A stretch of 64,000 nucleotides of DNA from the NCBI RefSeq assembly GCF_964340395.1, contig NC_135565.1, positions 13,971,209 to 14,035,208 of the forward strand, written 5' to 3'. The translations under genes were made by a program, and so were the position numbers. The stretch comes from Glandiceps talaboti. Taxonomy: Eukaryota; Hemichordata; Enteropneusta; Spengelidae. The notes under the pieces were generated by a model. It did no database searches. It was not told where the DNA came from and was given only the letters and a program-made list of their open reading frames with translations. Below, piece after piece: positions 1 through 11,640 of this stretch (position 1 is the first letter of the stretch; every line of letters begins with the position of its first letter).

Positions 1-75
1 GTGTAAAGAATTTGCAATATGCAATATATCTCAGGCGACCTTTTCCACTTGTGTTTTGGAAATATCATTTTCTAG

Positions 76-278
76 TAAAGGATAGTGTTTTAATGGAGTC
101 AGGCTGGTGTGAGCCATCAACACATTCCTATGAACTGAATCAGATCACAGAGAAACGGGCCAGCAGAGATCAGAGTGACTTGGCCTGCAATGTAAACTAT
201 TTGCAAGATGGCAAAATTGAAACCTCAAGTGATCTGGAAAATAAAACAGCTGGATGTTTTGGAGGCAAGGGTTTCTGA
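76..278 (+). CDS. Possible terminal exon of an upstream gene (partial, unrecognised)
   Basis: A reading frame is open from the window edge to a TGA at 276-278. A plausible acceptor (pyrimidine-rich stretch ending TTTTCTAG at 68-75) would start an exon at 76 with two bases completing a codon. The peptide (ESGWCEPSTHSYELNQ... to ...GCFGGKGF) is not low complexity and looks more protein-like than other short frames here, but I recognise no domain. An AATAAA overlaps the region just after the stop (279-284). The rest of the gene would lie left of the window. This could equally be a chance open frame. Confidence 0.25.
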
Positions 279-629
279 ATAAAATGCACTTTAGATTTTT
301 TTACTCTAACAGAACACAAAATGAAATATTTGTTTAGAGAATTTGAAAGTATGTTCACAGTGGTAGATAAATCTCTAATGCTACAAATGACAAGATTTTT
401 ATTTGTAGTGTAACAGTAGGTCACACTCATTGGTATTACAAGATGGATATGAAATAGCCACGTACTAACTTGGCTGACATTAAAAAATCACAATTTTTTT
501 TTTATCATACTGTTTGATAGACATGTATTGAAATTTTGTGTTTTTTTAGCCTACTATGTTATTTATCATTTACACTTTCTTGGGATGCCAAGTCATTATA
601 CTGCAGCTGTGTAACGGTTTGTCCTTACA

Positions 630-674
630 CCCCCCCCCCCCTCACACACACACACACATACACACACACACACA

Positions 675-715
<41 letters not shown>

Positions 716-723
716 ACACACCA
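630..723. repeat. C12 tract followed by (CA)n microsatellite
   Basis: Twelve C at 630-641 run into about 80 bp of CA/TACA dinucleotide repeat. The His/Thr-rich open frames across it are artefacts of the repeat. Confidence 0.95.
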
Positions 724-1534
724 CCACCTCCCTTTTCTATTGTTTCTATTGTTTGGTGAACTTGGTTCAAAAGTTTGTATCAAATTGAATCAATGAAATA
801 TATACTACAATCTCTCTATATATATTTAGCATATTTAAATATCATTGAAATGAAATAGTTCAAGCTCAGCCAATCAATTTGTTCCTAAAGATTCACATTC
901 TTTCATTGGGCTGACTTCAGTTAAATTCAGAAGAGCGCCCTCAATCGACAATGAGGCATATATATCTCGGCTGAAATGTCAACATTCCCACAACAGTTTC
1001 ACCTTCAATGCATAGAATTGCTTATGCTAGTAATGTAAACACCAACAAATACTACATGTCCATATCGAGTCAACATTTTCATCTTATGGCCAACTTTAGA
1101 TTATACACAGAACTAAATAGGTAATTACTGACTATAAAGAATCTATTGTGGTAGGTTTTAAAAAATATCTAAATATTTACATGAGATATAAGTAACCATT
1201 GACATTGTCCTTTCAGCTGTGGTTAAGTATATTGATGCTTTTAACTCTAACATTCTTCTTCTGTGAAAATAAAGGAAAATTGTGTTTTTTTCAATTAAAA
1301 ATAGCACTTTGTGTTCACTCAACTCAACATTCATGTTATGATGGTCTCAATGAAATGGGGTTTATCGGATTTCAAGGTCTGTTAGAGTACTTCAAATCAG
1401 GTCATCTGAGGTCAGAGATTAATATGGCATCACCTAAGGTTACATTGAGAAGTGTGAATATCTTAGAATGTTATTATATATAGGCTATATGAATACATTT
1501 ATTATTATACCTGATTGCTTTGAATAAACTTGTT

Positions 1535-1745
1535 TGTGGTGGAGTGGTTAAACCACTTGCCTGTTACCTGCAGGGTCAAACCCATTCTAGGTTTGATTAA
1601 ATTTACCGTACTGTAAGTAAGAAGAGTGTCTTTCAGTTTGACTCTACCGAACAACGCAGGTTTTCCCCAGGTACTCAGGTACTTTGGTTTCCCCCTGCAC
1701 TAAACACTGGACCCTCATCCTGTTATTTATTAGTTTTTTCATAAA
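1535..1745 (+). mobile_element. Degraded tRNA-derived SINE, plus orientation
   Basis: It matches, with mutations, the reverse complement of the better copy at 26991-27277. Shared parts are a tRNA-like head (GGAGTGGTTAAACCACTTGC), a mutated B box and the body stretches GTAAGTAAGAAGAGTGTC and CGAACAACGCAGGTTTTCCC. It is an old, non-autonomous retroelement copy. Confidence 0.75.
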
Positions 1746-2084
1746 CTATACTAATTTGTTTATTTATTTATCTATTTATTTATTTACCATCCAACAGGCA
1801 AATTATGATAATTGTCTTATTATTTCTGTTTCAATACATATAACTGAGAATATATGATTCCTTTACTGCACTCATAATTATTTTTTCCTCTTTTACCAAT
1901 TTTCATTAGGTGGAATATTCCTTGGGGACAAATTATCTTAAGAATAGAAGCTCTTTAGTTCTATCAAAACTTAGCTGTATGAAAGCTCATTCCCAGTTCT
2001 TTTGAAATAATAAAATTTATGACATCTGTCTTGTTTTCAAGAAACTCTTCCATCTTTTATTTACCGTTAGAGTGAACACAGTGG

Positions 2085-2125
2085 CCATATTGGATGATGG
2101 CCATATTGGATGGTGGCCATATTGG
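2085..2125 (+). promoter_or_regulatory. Three tandem CCATATTGG (CArG-like) motifs
   Basis: CCATATTGG occurs at 2085, 2101 and 2117, an exact 16-bp period. The core resembles an SRF CArG box but has five A/T between CC and GG instead of six. It could be a chance minisatellite. The nearest candidate promoter lies about 0.9 kb downstream. Confidence 0.3.
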
Positions 2126-2949
2126 ATTCTAAAATGACTAAATTTTGATATCATTTTGATCTCTATTTCAAGACATTGTAGAGTAACCCAAGATTTTATT
2201 GATTCTAACTGAGAGTAGGTTGTAGTTTTCTTGAATGGGTAACAGCAAAAGTTTTTTAAGAGTTTAATTCCAAAGTCCATTCTATGTTAATTATAACTTT
2301 TACTACCTATTGACAAACTTTTCTGTCCTTAAGTTTTGAACGTCAACTTTCATTCTCACAAACCAGAGCTGTTATTTCTTCTGCTACATTTCGAAACAGC
2401 ACGTTTTGACGATGTCGTAAAAGAGGCTGTGGTTTGCAACGATAGTCAACATTCCATTCTTGTCCTACATTTTGAAGTTTTGTGTTTTCACTCCACAGTT
2501 GAGACCTACATACAGTCTGTATTTGTACCATATTCTCACTTTATTTGAAAATAGTTAAAAGTTATAGGCTCCCCTTTTGAAATGAACAAAAGGGGCAAGT
2601 GTGTCGTTGCAAAGTAAAATACTGCAAAACACAAATTTCGTGTTGGTTTGTTGGTTAATGCAGTACTCTCCAACAAACGACTGGATTTGTCCCAAGAAAT
2701 CTTTCCAAAAATAAAGTTTTGTCTTTAAGAAGATATTTTAAGCTTGCTAAAAGCTTCATTGCATATTCGTAAACATGTTGGAAACGTCTTAATGTCCACA
2801 TGATTCAATAATACGGCCACTGTGTCTGAGCACGACAGAAATATTAGAAATGTTAACCAACCCCCTACCGCCACTAAACTTTTAAACTTGTGGTGAACGC
2901 ATCATGCCAATCAATCTTTTGTTATCCAATAACGATTTGACAATTTGAT

Positions 2950-3048
2950 CACGTGATTCAGCTAAGTGCATCTGCCCATCTCGCTTGCAGACTCGAAGGT
3001 GCTGCCGAAGTTGCCTTGTCTTTCAGCCGGATTTTCCTGTGTTTTCAG
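2950..3048 (+). promoter_or_regulatory. Candidate distal promoter and non-coding first exon
   Basis: A perfect CACGTG E-box lies at 2950-2955. It is followed by a CpG-containing, leader-like stretch ending in a good splice donor, TTTTCAG|GTAGGA, at 3048/3049. The next several hundred bases are visibly richer in CpG than the surrounding DNA, as expected of an unmethylated promoter. No ATG-initiated coding exon is seen on the exon itself. The first coding exon downstream on this strand is troponin I at 27.7 kb, so this may be a distal TnI leader or belong to an unseen gene. Confidence 0.35.
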
Positions 3049-5412
3049 GTAGGAATGTCAAATATATTTCAGACTAAGACACTGGAGTATGTATGAAGTC
3101 TTACTGTCGTGTCCGATTTTATGATCATGCTTGCGTTGCCGAGATTTCGACGTCTAAGCACTGCTATGCTGTATGTACAGTATCAATGATATACTAGTAA
3201 CGTTATCGAAGCGAGTCACTCCTGTGAGGTCTACACCGGGAAGCCTACGTAAATACTTTGCTATGAAGTAATCTAAACCCGTATGAAACTTTCCTAAGTA
3301 ACCCACACACTGTCAATGTACACGTCAGTATCAGAGCAGGGTGATATTCGTTATTTTTTATTATCATGATTGTAAAACTTAAGTTGGAGTTTACACCGTG
3401 TATGTGTTGGAATGCTAGCTTGTTTTCGTGTCGGGGTCGCATCATTCACAAAAAGCAGAGGTCATCGGCCGATGTTTTAGTACATTATAACAAGTGTTAT
3501 TTGCACCGTAAAGGAGACAGGTTTATAGTGGTGTCAAAATTTACCCAAGACATCGTTAGCAGAATAGCGGTACTTGTATTTTTATGAAGGTATTTTGGTA
3601 CATACTGGTGTACAGTTCGACTAGGACGGTCGACGAACCCCCTCGTAAGAAATAGTTGTGCCCAAACAGGGTGTTGATAATCTAGCGTAAAAAGCTATCC
3701 ATAAAAGGTCATAGTTGAATTAACTAATTTGCACAATTTATCAACAAAAATGTCACACCGGGTTTTGTATATTACCTCATCTGTGAGAACACATTTATTT
3801 TCTTGTTAAAATGATACATATTTTGTCTGCAAAATTTTCCATTTTAGAATGCTGTTCATTGCCCAAGCATTTGTGAATTGCTTGCATATTTTCAAGTTGT
3901 AGAACCATTTGGGGAATTTGTGGGGCTTCTTTTAGGGGTTGAAAAAAAAAGTTATTTCCAACTTCATTTGCATTTATAAATTTTTGTTGCCGACATATAT
4001 ATGCATTACTTTCACTCATTCAGTAAGCTCACTGTTCACAGTTGGACTTGGTAGGATCTCATAGAGTGTGAAACTATACCATGTCTGAAAAGAGTATTGT
4101 ACCAAACCATTCATGCATACAAAAGTCGCAAAGTTTGTATAGTGTGTGCACAGTTGTGAACAGGTGCGAGTTTACCTGAACCATGCAAAGTCTTGGTTTA
4201 TCATCATTGCTATCTAGTTCAGTATTTTTAACTAGAGAATTGTTCTTTACTTTGTTTTCTGTCTGACAGCATTCATAGTTCTTTTGTGATGTAAATATGC
4301 GTGTTTAGTTTTTTCACATGTTTGAGCATTTATTCCTCACAATAGTGGAAACCATGGGTTTACTGAGTAAAGCTGGTATTAGAAGGGGTAGTATTTAAAT
4401 AGAGTAGTATAATGTCAGGGGAGTGGTCCTACAAGTTCTTCAAGTTAGGAAATTTCACACCAAGCTTTAAACTCCCTGGCAGTCCTCAGACAAATATGAG
4501 AAGAATGTGATGACTGACGTTGAGCTTAGAGTATGTGTATGTAAATAATCAATTCCTAGATCTGCCCAAAAGTGCACTTGTAGGCACTTTTAGGATTTCA
4601 AGTATGCAATCTATGCCTTACCATATTAAAATAATACCCCCCCCCCCCCTGTAAGAACCTCACCAACAAATGAGCATAGCATTTAAGAGGGTGGAGGGAG
4701 GGGAGTGAGAATTTGTTTAAATCTGTGTTACTCATACACTGTTTGTCATACAGGTTTGACCAATCTCTCTGCCTTACATGTAAGATCATGCTATACAGTA
4801 ATACTGTCATACATAGCAGAACCATTACCACAACAACATACTCTTTGGAAGGGGCAAATTTTATTTTTTCTAAAAAGTATTATTTTTTAACCAGTAAATT
4901 TGAACCATATATGATGAACCAATTTATAATTCTTATGATAACATGCATGTAGAAACATCAACAACATAATTTTTTTTTTTTTTTTTTTTTTTTGGGGGGG
5001 GGGGGGGGGGTTGAAATAGATTACCACTATTTTGATCTCTGTGTTTGTTGGTTTTTCTTGACCAAATTTTGAGGGGGGGGGGGAGATCAAGAGAAAAAAA
5101 GTGATGATGAAAGATTACAAACTTGGTGGTCTAGGAAGTATAAATAAAAGCCTTGAAAGGAAGTGGTTACATGGTTAAAATTGTTACATATGTCTTCCTC
5201 CATCTGTTGATAGATATTAAAAGATTACTAAGTTAAACTGACCAAGTGAACCATAATAATTGAAATTTTCAAAGACTCAATAGACATTCCTATATGTTGA
5301 ATCATACACTGGTCTAATAGTCTATGCTTGGTCTGCGGTCTTTTGTAGATTACTAAACTCTCATTATAATAACAATACACATAGGCTTGCCTGGATTTTA
5401 AAAATGTTGTAA
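3049..5412. other. Stretch without a recognised gene; CpG-richer left part, homopolymers on the right
   Basis: Positions 3049-3700 carry many CpGs (for example GCCGAGATTTCGACGTC) and short frames without known domains. Positions 4637-5083 carry C13 (4637-4649), T24-G17 (4970-5010) and G11 (5073-5083). No coding exon is supported. Confidence 0.5.
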
Positions 5413-6073
5413 TAGACACAGAGACAGACATATAGAGACACACAGGCATACACACATGTACATCTAGAGAGACAGATACGTACACACACATCTAGAGACA
5501 CACACAGGCATGTACACACATACATCAGAGAGACACAGGCATGTACACACACATCTAGAGACACACACAGGCATGTACACACATACATCTAGAGAGACAC
5601 ACAGGCATGTACACACATACATCTAGAGACACACACAGGCATGTACACACATACATCTAGAGACACACACAGGCATGTACACACACATCTAGAGACACAC
5701 ACAGGCATGTACACACACATCTAGAGAGACACACAGGCATGTACACACATACATCTAGAGACACACACAGGCATGTACACACACATCTAGAGAGACACAC
5801 ACTGGCATGTACACACATACATCTAGAGACACACACAGGCATGTACACACACATCTAGAGAGACACACACAGGCATGTACACACATACATCTAGAGAGAC
5901 ACACAGGCATGTACACACATACATCTAGAGAGACATACAGGCATGTACACACATACATCTAGAGACACACACAGGCATGTACACACACATCTAGAGAGAC
6001 ACAGGCATGTACACACACATCTAGAGACACACACAGGCATGTACTCACATATCTAGAGAGACACACAGGTATG
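5413..6073 (+). repeat. AC-rich minisatellite, about 19 copies of a 31-36 bp unit
   Basis: The unit is close to AGAGACACACACAGGCATGT followed by ACACACATACATCT. GGCATGTACAC recurs about 19 times with period 31-36 bp. The Cys/Val-rich frames on the minus strand are translations of this repeat and not genes. Confidence 0.95.
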
Positions 6074-6098
6074 CACATATGGTACATGTCCATATGTG
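6074..6098. repeat. Short perfect palindrome at the AC/TG switch
   Basis: CACATATGG (6074-6082) and CCATATGTG (6090-6098) are exact inverted repeats around a 7-nt loop. The palindrome sits exactly where the strand changes from AC-rich to TG-rich. Confidence 0.8.
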
Positions 6099-6160
6099 TG
6101 TTGCTGTGTGTGTGTCACTTTGTGTATGTCACTTTGTGTGTGTGTGTGCGTGTGTGTGCA

Positions 6161-6201
<41 letters not shown>

Positions 6202-6236
6202 ATGTGCATGTGTGTTTGTGTGTGTGGTGTGTGCAT
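6099..6236 (+). repeat. (TG)n microsatellite
   Basis: Interrupted TG/GTG repeat with TGCATG variants. It can form Z-DNA and is complementary in sense to the AC-rich array to its left. Confidence 0.95.
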
Positions 6237-6589
6237 AGTTATATATTTAATTGCAATACCTGTGAGAACAACATTTGGATGAGATACCCTTTACAGTAAC
6301 TGAGTAACTCATGGGATTACAAGTACTTACCACCATTAACACAAATATTATAGACCAGTATATATTATTGCTAAACCACAAATATACAAAGTTTTTAATT
6401 TTAAGTATTTTTCTTGTTTGTTCTTGCTCTGTTAGCATTGTAATACTGAGCATAGTATGTTTAGTTATAGAATGATCCAGACAGAGTCAACTGTCACTTC
6501 TCACACACAACATATCAATTATCATGTTGGATGAGACGATACTGTGAAAGTTATCCAATAGCTAGGATGCTACACAAGTTAAACTTACA

Positions 6590-6945
6590 AATGCGATATC
6601 TTAGAACATTTACACATATCTTTTACATTAAACAGGATAGCATAAATTCCAGAGTTGGATTAAGGTGTCCGAACTTTGTACAGAATATTTGAATTATATT
6701 TCCTGTAAATATAAAACATTAAGCATTAGAGTCTGAGACTGGGTAGATGTATAATAATTTTGTCCTATGTATCTTCTGAAACATAACATGCATCTTTTAC
6801 ATTGAACGGGACAGCATAGATTCCAGACTAAGGTTGAGGTGATGAAACTTTGTGATTTTTGTTGTATATTTCATTAAAATTAAGTATTAGATTGGGTAGG
6901 TAAATGTATCATAATCTATCATATGTATTTTCACTCTAATTCACC
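6590..6945 (+). repeat. Diverged tandem duplication, about 170 bp x 2
   Basis: The string ATCTTTTACATT followed by AACAGGATAGCAT at about 6618 reappears with changes at about 6792. Later shared stretches, such as GGGTAGATGTAT and GGGTAGGTAAATGTAT, keep the same order and spacing. Confidence 0.65.
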
Positions 6946-7010
6946 ATACACTTACATGTACTTTGACACACAAATGTCCGGACACTGTTTATCACTGACT
7001 GATGTTGACA

Positions 7011-7033
7011 CCCCCCCCCCCCCCCCCCCCCCC
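7011..7033 (+). repeat. C23 homopolymer
   Basis: Twenty-three consecutive C. Confidence 0.95.
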
Positions 7034-7262
7034 ATGTTACTTGTATTTCATTCAAAATTGATAAAAAGTTGTCTAAAAGTGTAATTGATACGTCCTGGTT
7101 CATCCTGACACCCGATACTCTTCAATACTATTTTGTGGTTAGAATGTAATATATTGACATTTTAAACTTTAATAGTTTTCTAACAATTGATAATAGATTT
7201 ATTAGATCACAAATGTCAAAATTAGGACAGCATTACTCATAGTAACTATGTCAGAGTTTGAA

Positions 7263-7282
7263 CCCCCCCCCCCCCCCCCCCC
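7263..7282 (+). repeat. C20 homopolymer
   Basis: Twenty consecutive C, only 230 bp from the C23 run. Confidence 0.95.
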
Positions 7283-7635
7283 AGCTGGACCCCCCAGTGT
7301 TCTATATAAATAATACCGACATTAATTTATGCAATCGATATTATTTTTTTTTGTCAGGTCCTAGTCCTCAAGTTACAAAATTTATTGTCTACATCACCAT
7401 ACTGTATTGTCAAGTAATAAAATTAAGCTCAACATTTTCATAGCTTTATTGGTGGTAAAAAACACTTCAGATCTTACTTAGCAACCAGACTGTATTAGAA
7501 GTAGGTATGTCTGCTTAGTCTGCAGAGATTGGTAAGGTGACCTTGTGTGTTGTCCATTTACAGAATAAAAAACTGTCCTGGAGTTAATTTGAAAGAAAAA
7601 ATTATGTAACTAATTAAAACTTAACTTATTTTGAT

Positions 7636-7735
7636 TAAAGGCCAAAGTTTCAATCCCAGGTCTCACATTAGTATTAAACTTATCAGTAGCGCCTATGAGA
7701 ATTACATAGGATTATTCGTTTGGTCATGGACCAAC
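7636..7735 (+). repeat. Dispersed repeat copy (same family as 12048-12255 and 50356-50455)
   Basis: AAAGGCC...TTTCAATCCCAGG...ACATTAGTATTAAACTTATCAG followed by TTACATAGGATTATT matches the reverse complement of the 12 kb array and the plus strand at 50.4 kb. The family is unclassified. Confidence 0.65.
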
Positions 7736-8499
7736 TCATTGATGTGCTGGACAACTGTTTTTTGCTCCTAAATTTTGATGCTAATCTGAACATGGTGTTA
7801 ACTCTAAAAACCCTCTTCAGGTCAAGTTATTCAGATTGGAGAATGGTAAAAGACCAGGGAATTGTAGATACATATACCTGTAGATTTAACCTACCCATCA
7901 CTCAGTTTAGAATATAAAGTAATGAAATGCCCTGTCTGTGAGAATCAGATCAGTGTCACCTCATTTTAGTTCACAAGCTTAGCAAAAATGTATACATGTA
8001 TATGTAACAGTAAACCGAACCAAGTTTTGGTAACTGTGTGAGATAGATGCATGAATGTTTGTCCAGGACTTAGATAGAATTACATATCAGATATCTATAC
8101 TTTAATATCACAACATACCGTGTATACGTTTCAGTTTGTTTACTTAATATAACTATATTTACGCTAGAGGGCATTTTGTTTGTATATAATACTAGAAAAT
8201 AACCCTGTGCTTCACATGGGATATACATATTTTGTTTGGTAAAAAACTGGTATATGGCATAACCAAAACTCTAATACACACTAAGTCCAATCACTTCCTC
8301 CTGTGAGTAGCACTCGACAGGTGTCATCAAAGCAACAAATGCCAACAATTTCATGTAGAACTGTTTTGTGAACATAACTCGGCTAATATTTTACTAATTC
8401 ATTTGGCCAAATCAGAATATATCCCTGGGAAAAACTCCCGCTTAGTATTATAGATACGTAGTATCCTCTTATTTACAAAGTTGTAGGAAAGAGCAGGAT

Positions 8500-8533
8500 G
8501 GTTGGGTGGGGTGGGGTGGGGTGGGGGGGGGGG
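8500..8533 (+). repeat. GGGGT repeats and G11 tract
   Basis: Several GGGGT units are followed by eleven G, which could form a G-quadruplex on the plus strand. Confidence 0.9.
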
Positions 8534-9301
8534 TACATGTACTTTTGTGTGTACCTTGAGGATACATAGTATAAGTTATAACACAGTCAATTTACAAACT
8601 TAATGAAAGCTTGAGTGCAAGGGAGGGGAGGTTACATACATATACATGTATATGATAATGTGCAATTCCTTTTCCTCATACCTAGAGAATTGTCAAAGTT
8701 TTGATGCGTAAGAGCGCAGGGAGGTAAGAGTGCAGGGAGGGGAGCATAAGAGTGTGAGGAGGGGGGTGACTGAAATAGTCTTCTGAATGGGGTGATGATG
8801 ATTCAGTCCTCTTGTGTTTAAATCAGTTAGGTGCATTTAATACTTACATTGTTACAAATGAACAAATATTTTTGGTGTCCCTGTAACTTATGTTTCCCTG
8901 GTCTATATGACATGTATACAGTGACTCACAAGAAAACTTATATTTTAAAGTGGCACAAGCTGAATATATAAACTTTACTCAAGTGAAAATATTTACAAAT
9001 AAATTACTCCAAACCAGTAGAAATGTTAATATTGATGCATGCTGTGTTCTAGAACTGTTGATAGTATTGTAGGGAGTTCCTGTACATTTTGTGGTCATTG
9101 GATCATTTATAAGTTATATCCTAATACCTGGTTTGAGTTCAGTTAATTGTAAGTGGTGGTTAAGTATAAATCAATAAGTAGAATACTGTGAGTACCTTTC
9201 AATTTGCAGAAAAAAATTACATCCCAAAGACATAGAAAACACAGCTTGTAGCCCTGTATTATTTGATACACAACATAAATGTACAATGTGTGTGTGAGTG
9301 T

Positions 9302-9317
9302 GGGGGGGGGGGGGGGG
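9302..9317 (+). repeat. G16 homopolymer
   Basis: Sixteen consecutive G. Confidence 0.95.
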
Positions 9318-9734
9318 CACCAGTGGGGGTGTGGTAATAGGAGGGGTACTTTTGTATGTATTATCCACCACAGCCAACTTTAACATAAATATATGTTGTT
9401 CCACCATATCTACATAAACACTTGCATCCCACATAAATATCAGAGATTTAGAGAAAACTAAAGGTCATGATTTTAGAGCTTTACAGGCAGGTTAAATAAA
9501 CAAATTGCATATTTGAGAGACAGATGACGGGACATGTTGTCAGAGCTTTCAAAACGATACTTCAAGTCTTTCCGGTTATACTTAACTATTAGAGTACATT
9601 ATTACCTTAGAGTCAAACCAGAGTCAACATTACTTTAAACTTATCATATATTTGATGTTTGTTGTGTAACTCTCAACAACTTCTACAAACAAAGCCAGGC
9701 TGAAATATTGTGACCTGTAAGGGGTCATGTCATC

Positions 9735-10120
9735 AATGGACTGTGACCTCTGCTAACCTGCTTCTAACAGCCAATCAAAGTATGATGTTTGATTGTTTGA
9801 AAATGATTAACCAATGATAAGCCATGACCTCTGCTGACCTTCATTGGCTATCCAATCAAAATACGGTATTTATGTATTGATTTTTCCAATGATAGGCTAT
9901 GACTTATGCTGATCTGCAGTAACCATCCAATCAAAGTACAATGTTTATGTATTTCAAACATGATTGACTAATCATGAAGTTGATGACCTCTGCTGACCTG
10001 CACTGACCATCCAATCAAAGTATGGTATTTATGGATTTACAATATGGTCAACCATGACCTCTGGTGACCTACATTGACCATCCAATGAAACCACTATATT
10101 TTAGTGTTTCAAAGATGAAT
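9735..10120 (+). repeat. Five-copy diverged tandem repeat with paired TGACCT half-sites
   Basis: A unit of about 75-90 bp repeats five times. Each copy pairs TGACCT-type half-sites and then CCAATCAAAGTA. The clearest copies are TGACCTCTGCTGACCT at 9825 and 9984, and TGACCTCTGGTGACCT at 10055. On the minus strand each reads AGGTCA-N4-AGGTCA, the DR4 layout used by nuclear receptors. It lies in repeat DNA upstream of troponin I, so function is unproven. Confidence 0.75.
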
Positions 10121-10458
10121 TCAAGTATGGTTCCATAATCTGTATAATATAGCACATGTGCATTGTATACATGAATTATGAATATAGGGTGTCATTTTGA
10201 AATATTTGCATAAACAATCTATTTTACTTATTTATTTTTTTTGTAGGTAAATTACCTACTTGTACATGTAGGTACCTTTTTCCTTTTTCTAACTTATAGA
10301 ATTTCACGGTCGTTGGTAAAGTGATATATCATAACATGAATTTCGTGAGTTAAGTTGTGAGAGACAGTGTACAATGTATTAAGTTATACATGGTGTGTAC
10401 AAAAACAGTGTTATTGTTAAAGAGAGTATTGTTAGGTAAAATGTACAGAGGGGAAGGA

Positions 10459-10472
10459 GGGGGGGGGGGGGG
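10459..10472 (+). repeat. G14 homopolymer
   Basis: Fourteen consecutive G inside a G-rich stretch. Confidence 0.95.
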
Positions 10473-10602
10473 TAGAATTAATATACTCGTACTTCCCAGA
10501 TGTCATACCAGAGTTTACAAACTTTATTATGGTACAAACTAAAGATATCTATGTAAGTTTTCCAAATTTTTCCATCAAAATCGTAGTACAAGCCTAAAGG
10601 GT

Positions 10603-10620
10603 ATGCAAATCTATGCAAAT
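10603..10620 (+). promoter_or_regulatory. Two perfect octamer motifs ATGCAAAT
   Basis: ATGCAAAT occurs at 10603-10610 and 10613-10620, a 10-bp period (one helical turn). This is the POU/Oct consensus. AT-rich DNA makes one copy unremarkable; the exact phasing of two is the only support. Confidence 0.3.
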
Positions 10621-11343
10621 TTTACCAGATTTACTTACCCAAATTATGGTACATATGCAAGAAATTCAAATTTACCAGCTTTCCCCTCTTCAATTACCAC
10701 TGGGATCCTAAATGCTTTGCAAAACCACTGAGAGAGACACACAGACACACAGAATGGCCTAATGTTGTAGAGTGTGATGTGTTAGCCAAGTAAAGCATAA
10801 CAAAAGGTTTCATTTAAACACCGCAGTCTTGTAAGACTACTTATCCCTTATTTGAATGCAAAGCAAGACCCAGAGAACAGTAAATGCATGTTGTAATGGG
10901 TAAATGATGAACTGAAATAACATGATTGGTATACGAATGTCACCATAATTGTCTGCCCTCTACTCTCGCTTCATACCTAGTCTCATTTTAAAAATGTTTT
11001 AGGACATTTACTCTAGCCCGGACAATGACAGATGTTTTTGTAATGATTGTGTGGGTTGTAATGAATAGACACTTAGGGTGTGAATCAGTTTAAATTAACT
11101 TTTCACGTAAGTTCAGTTTTGTGTTTGGTATTCCCTAACTGCATGTAGTTTGTTCCTAATGTTAACACTTAGGGTGTGGAGCAGTTTAAACTTTTCAATA
11201 TAAGTTCAGCACTTGTTTCAGACAGTGTTCATGTACAATAATAGGACTCCTTGTTTTTCATATTGCATCCCTAAACCGGTTGTTATTATAGCAGTACTGC
11301 CAGTAATGTGAAAGAACAGTTACCTACGACTTGGGTTAATGTT

Positions 11344-11640
11344 ATTACCCTGGTAATTGAGCCTTCAGTTTACTAAGATAGACACAAACTAAAACTATTG
11401 TCTGCAACATGTTGATACAACAGTGATAACCTATTGAAAACTCAGTTTGTTTAGAGTTCCATAAACTTGCAGTGCTGTTTTGGAACTTCCAATGTTTACA
11501 CTATCTTGATCACAGGGTGATTAGAATCAGCACAACAGAAGAACCACAATTACCCACTTGTGTAATCTACCACATTGAAAAACAATAGATTCAGTTTACA
11601 TCTATCTTAGTAAACTGAAGGCTGGATTACCAGTGTCGTA
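11344..11640. mobile_element. Foldback (palindromic) MITE-like element, about 300 bp
   Basis: GCCTTCAGTTTACTAAGATA near 11361-11380 is matched in inverted orientation by TATCTTAGTAAACTGAAGGC near 11602-11622. Similarity continues on both sides (GGTAAT and ACTATTG edges). The arms are about 50 nt. No coding capacity is seen. Confidence 0.65.

Larger units (their letters stand above)
279..2940. other. Intergenic stretch with simple repeats and a degraded SINE
   Basis: No convincing gene is visible. The stretch holds a C12 run plus CA microsatellite (630-723), a degraded tRNA-type SINE (about 1535-1745) and three tandem CCATATTGG motifs (2085-2125). Short open frames here lack splice sites and recognisable domains. 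Confidence 0.5.

Noticed and set aside
3366-3587. 73-aa frame in CpG-rich DNA next to the distal candidate promoter
   Set aside because: No domain, overlapping frame on the other strand, and no matching splice sites. CpG content alone does not support coding.
5228-5958. Cys/Val-rich repetitive minus-strand frames
   Set aside because: Direct translations of the AC-rich minisatellite.
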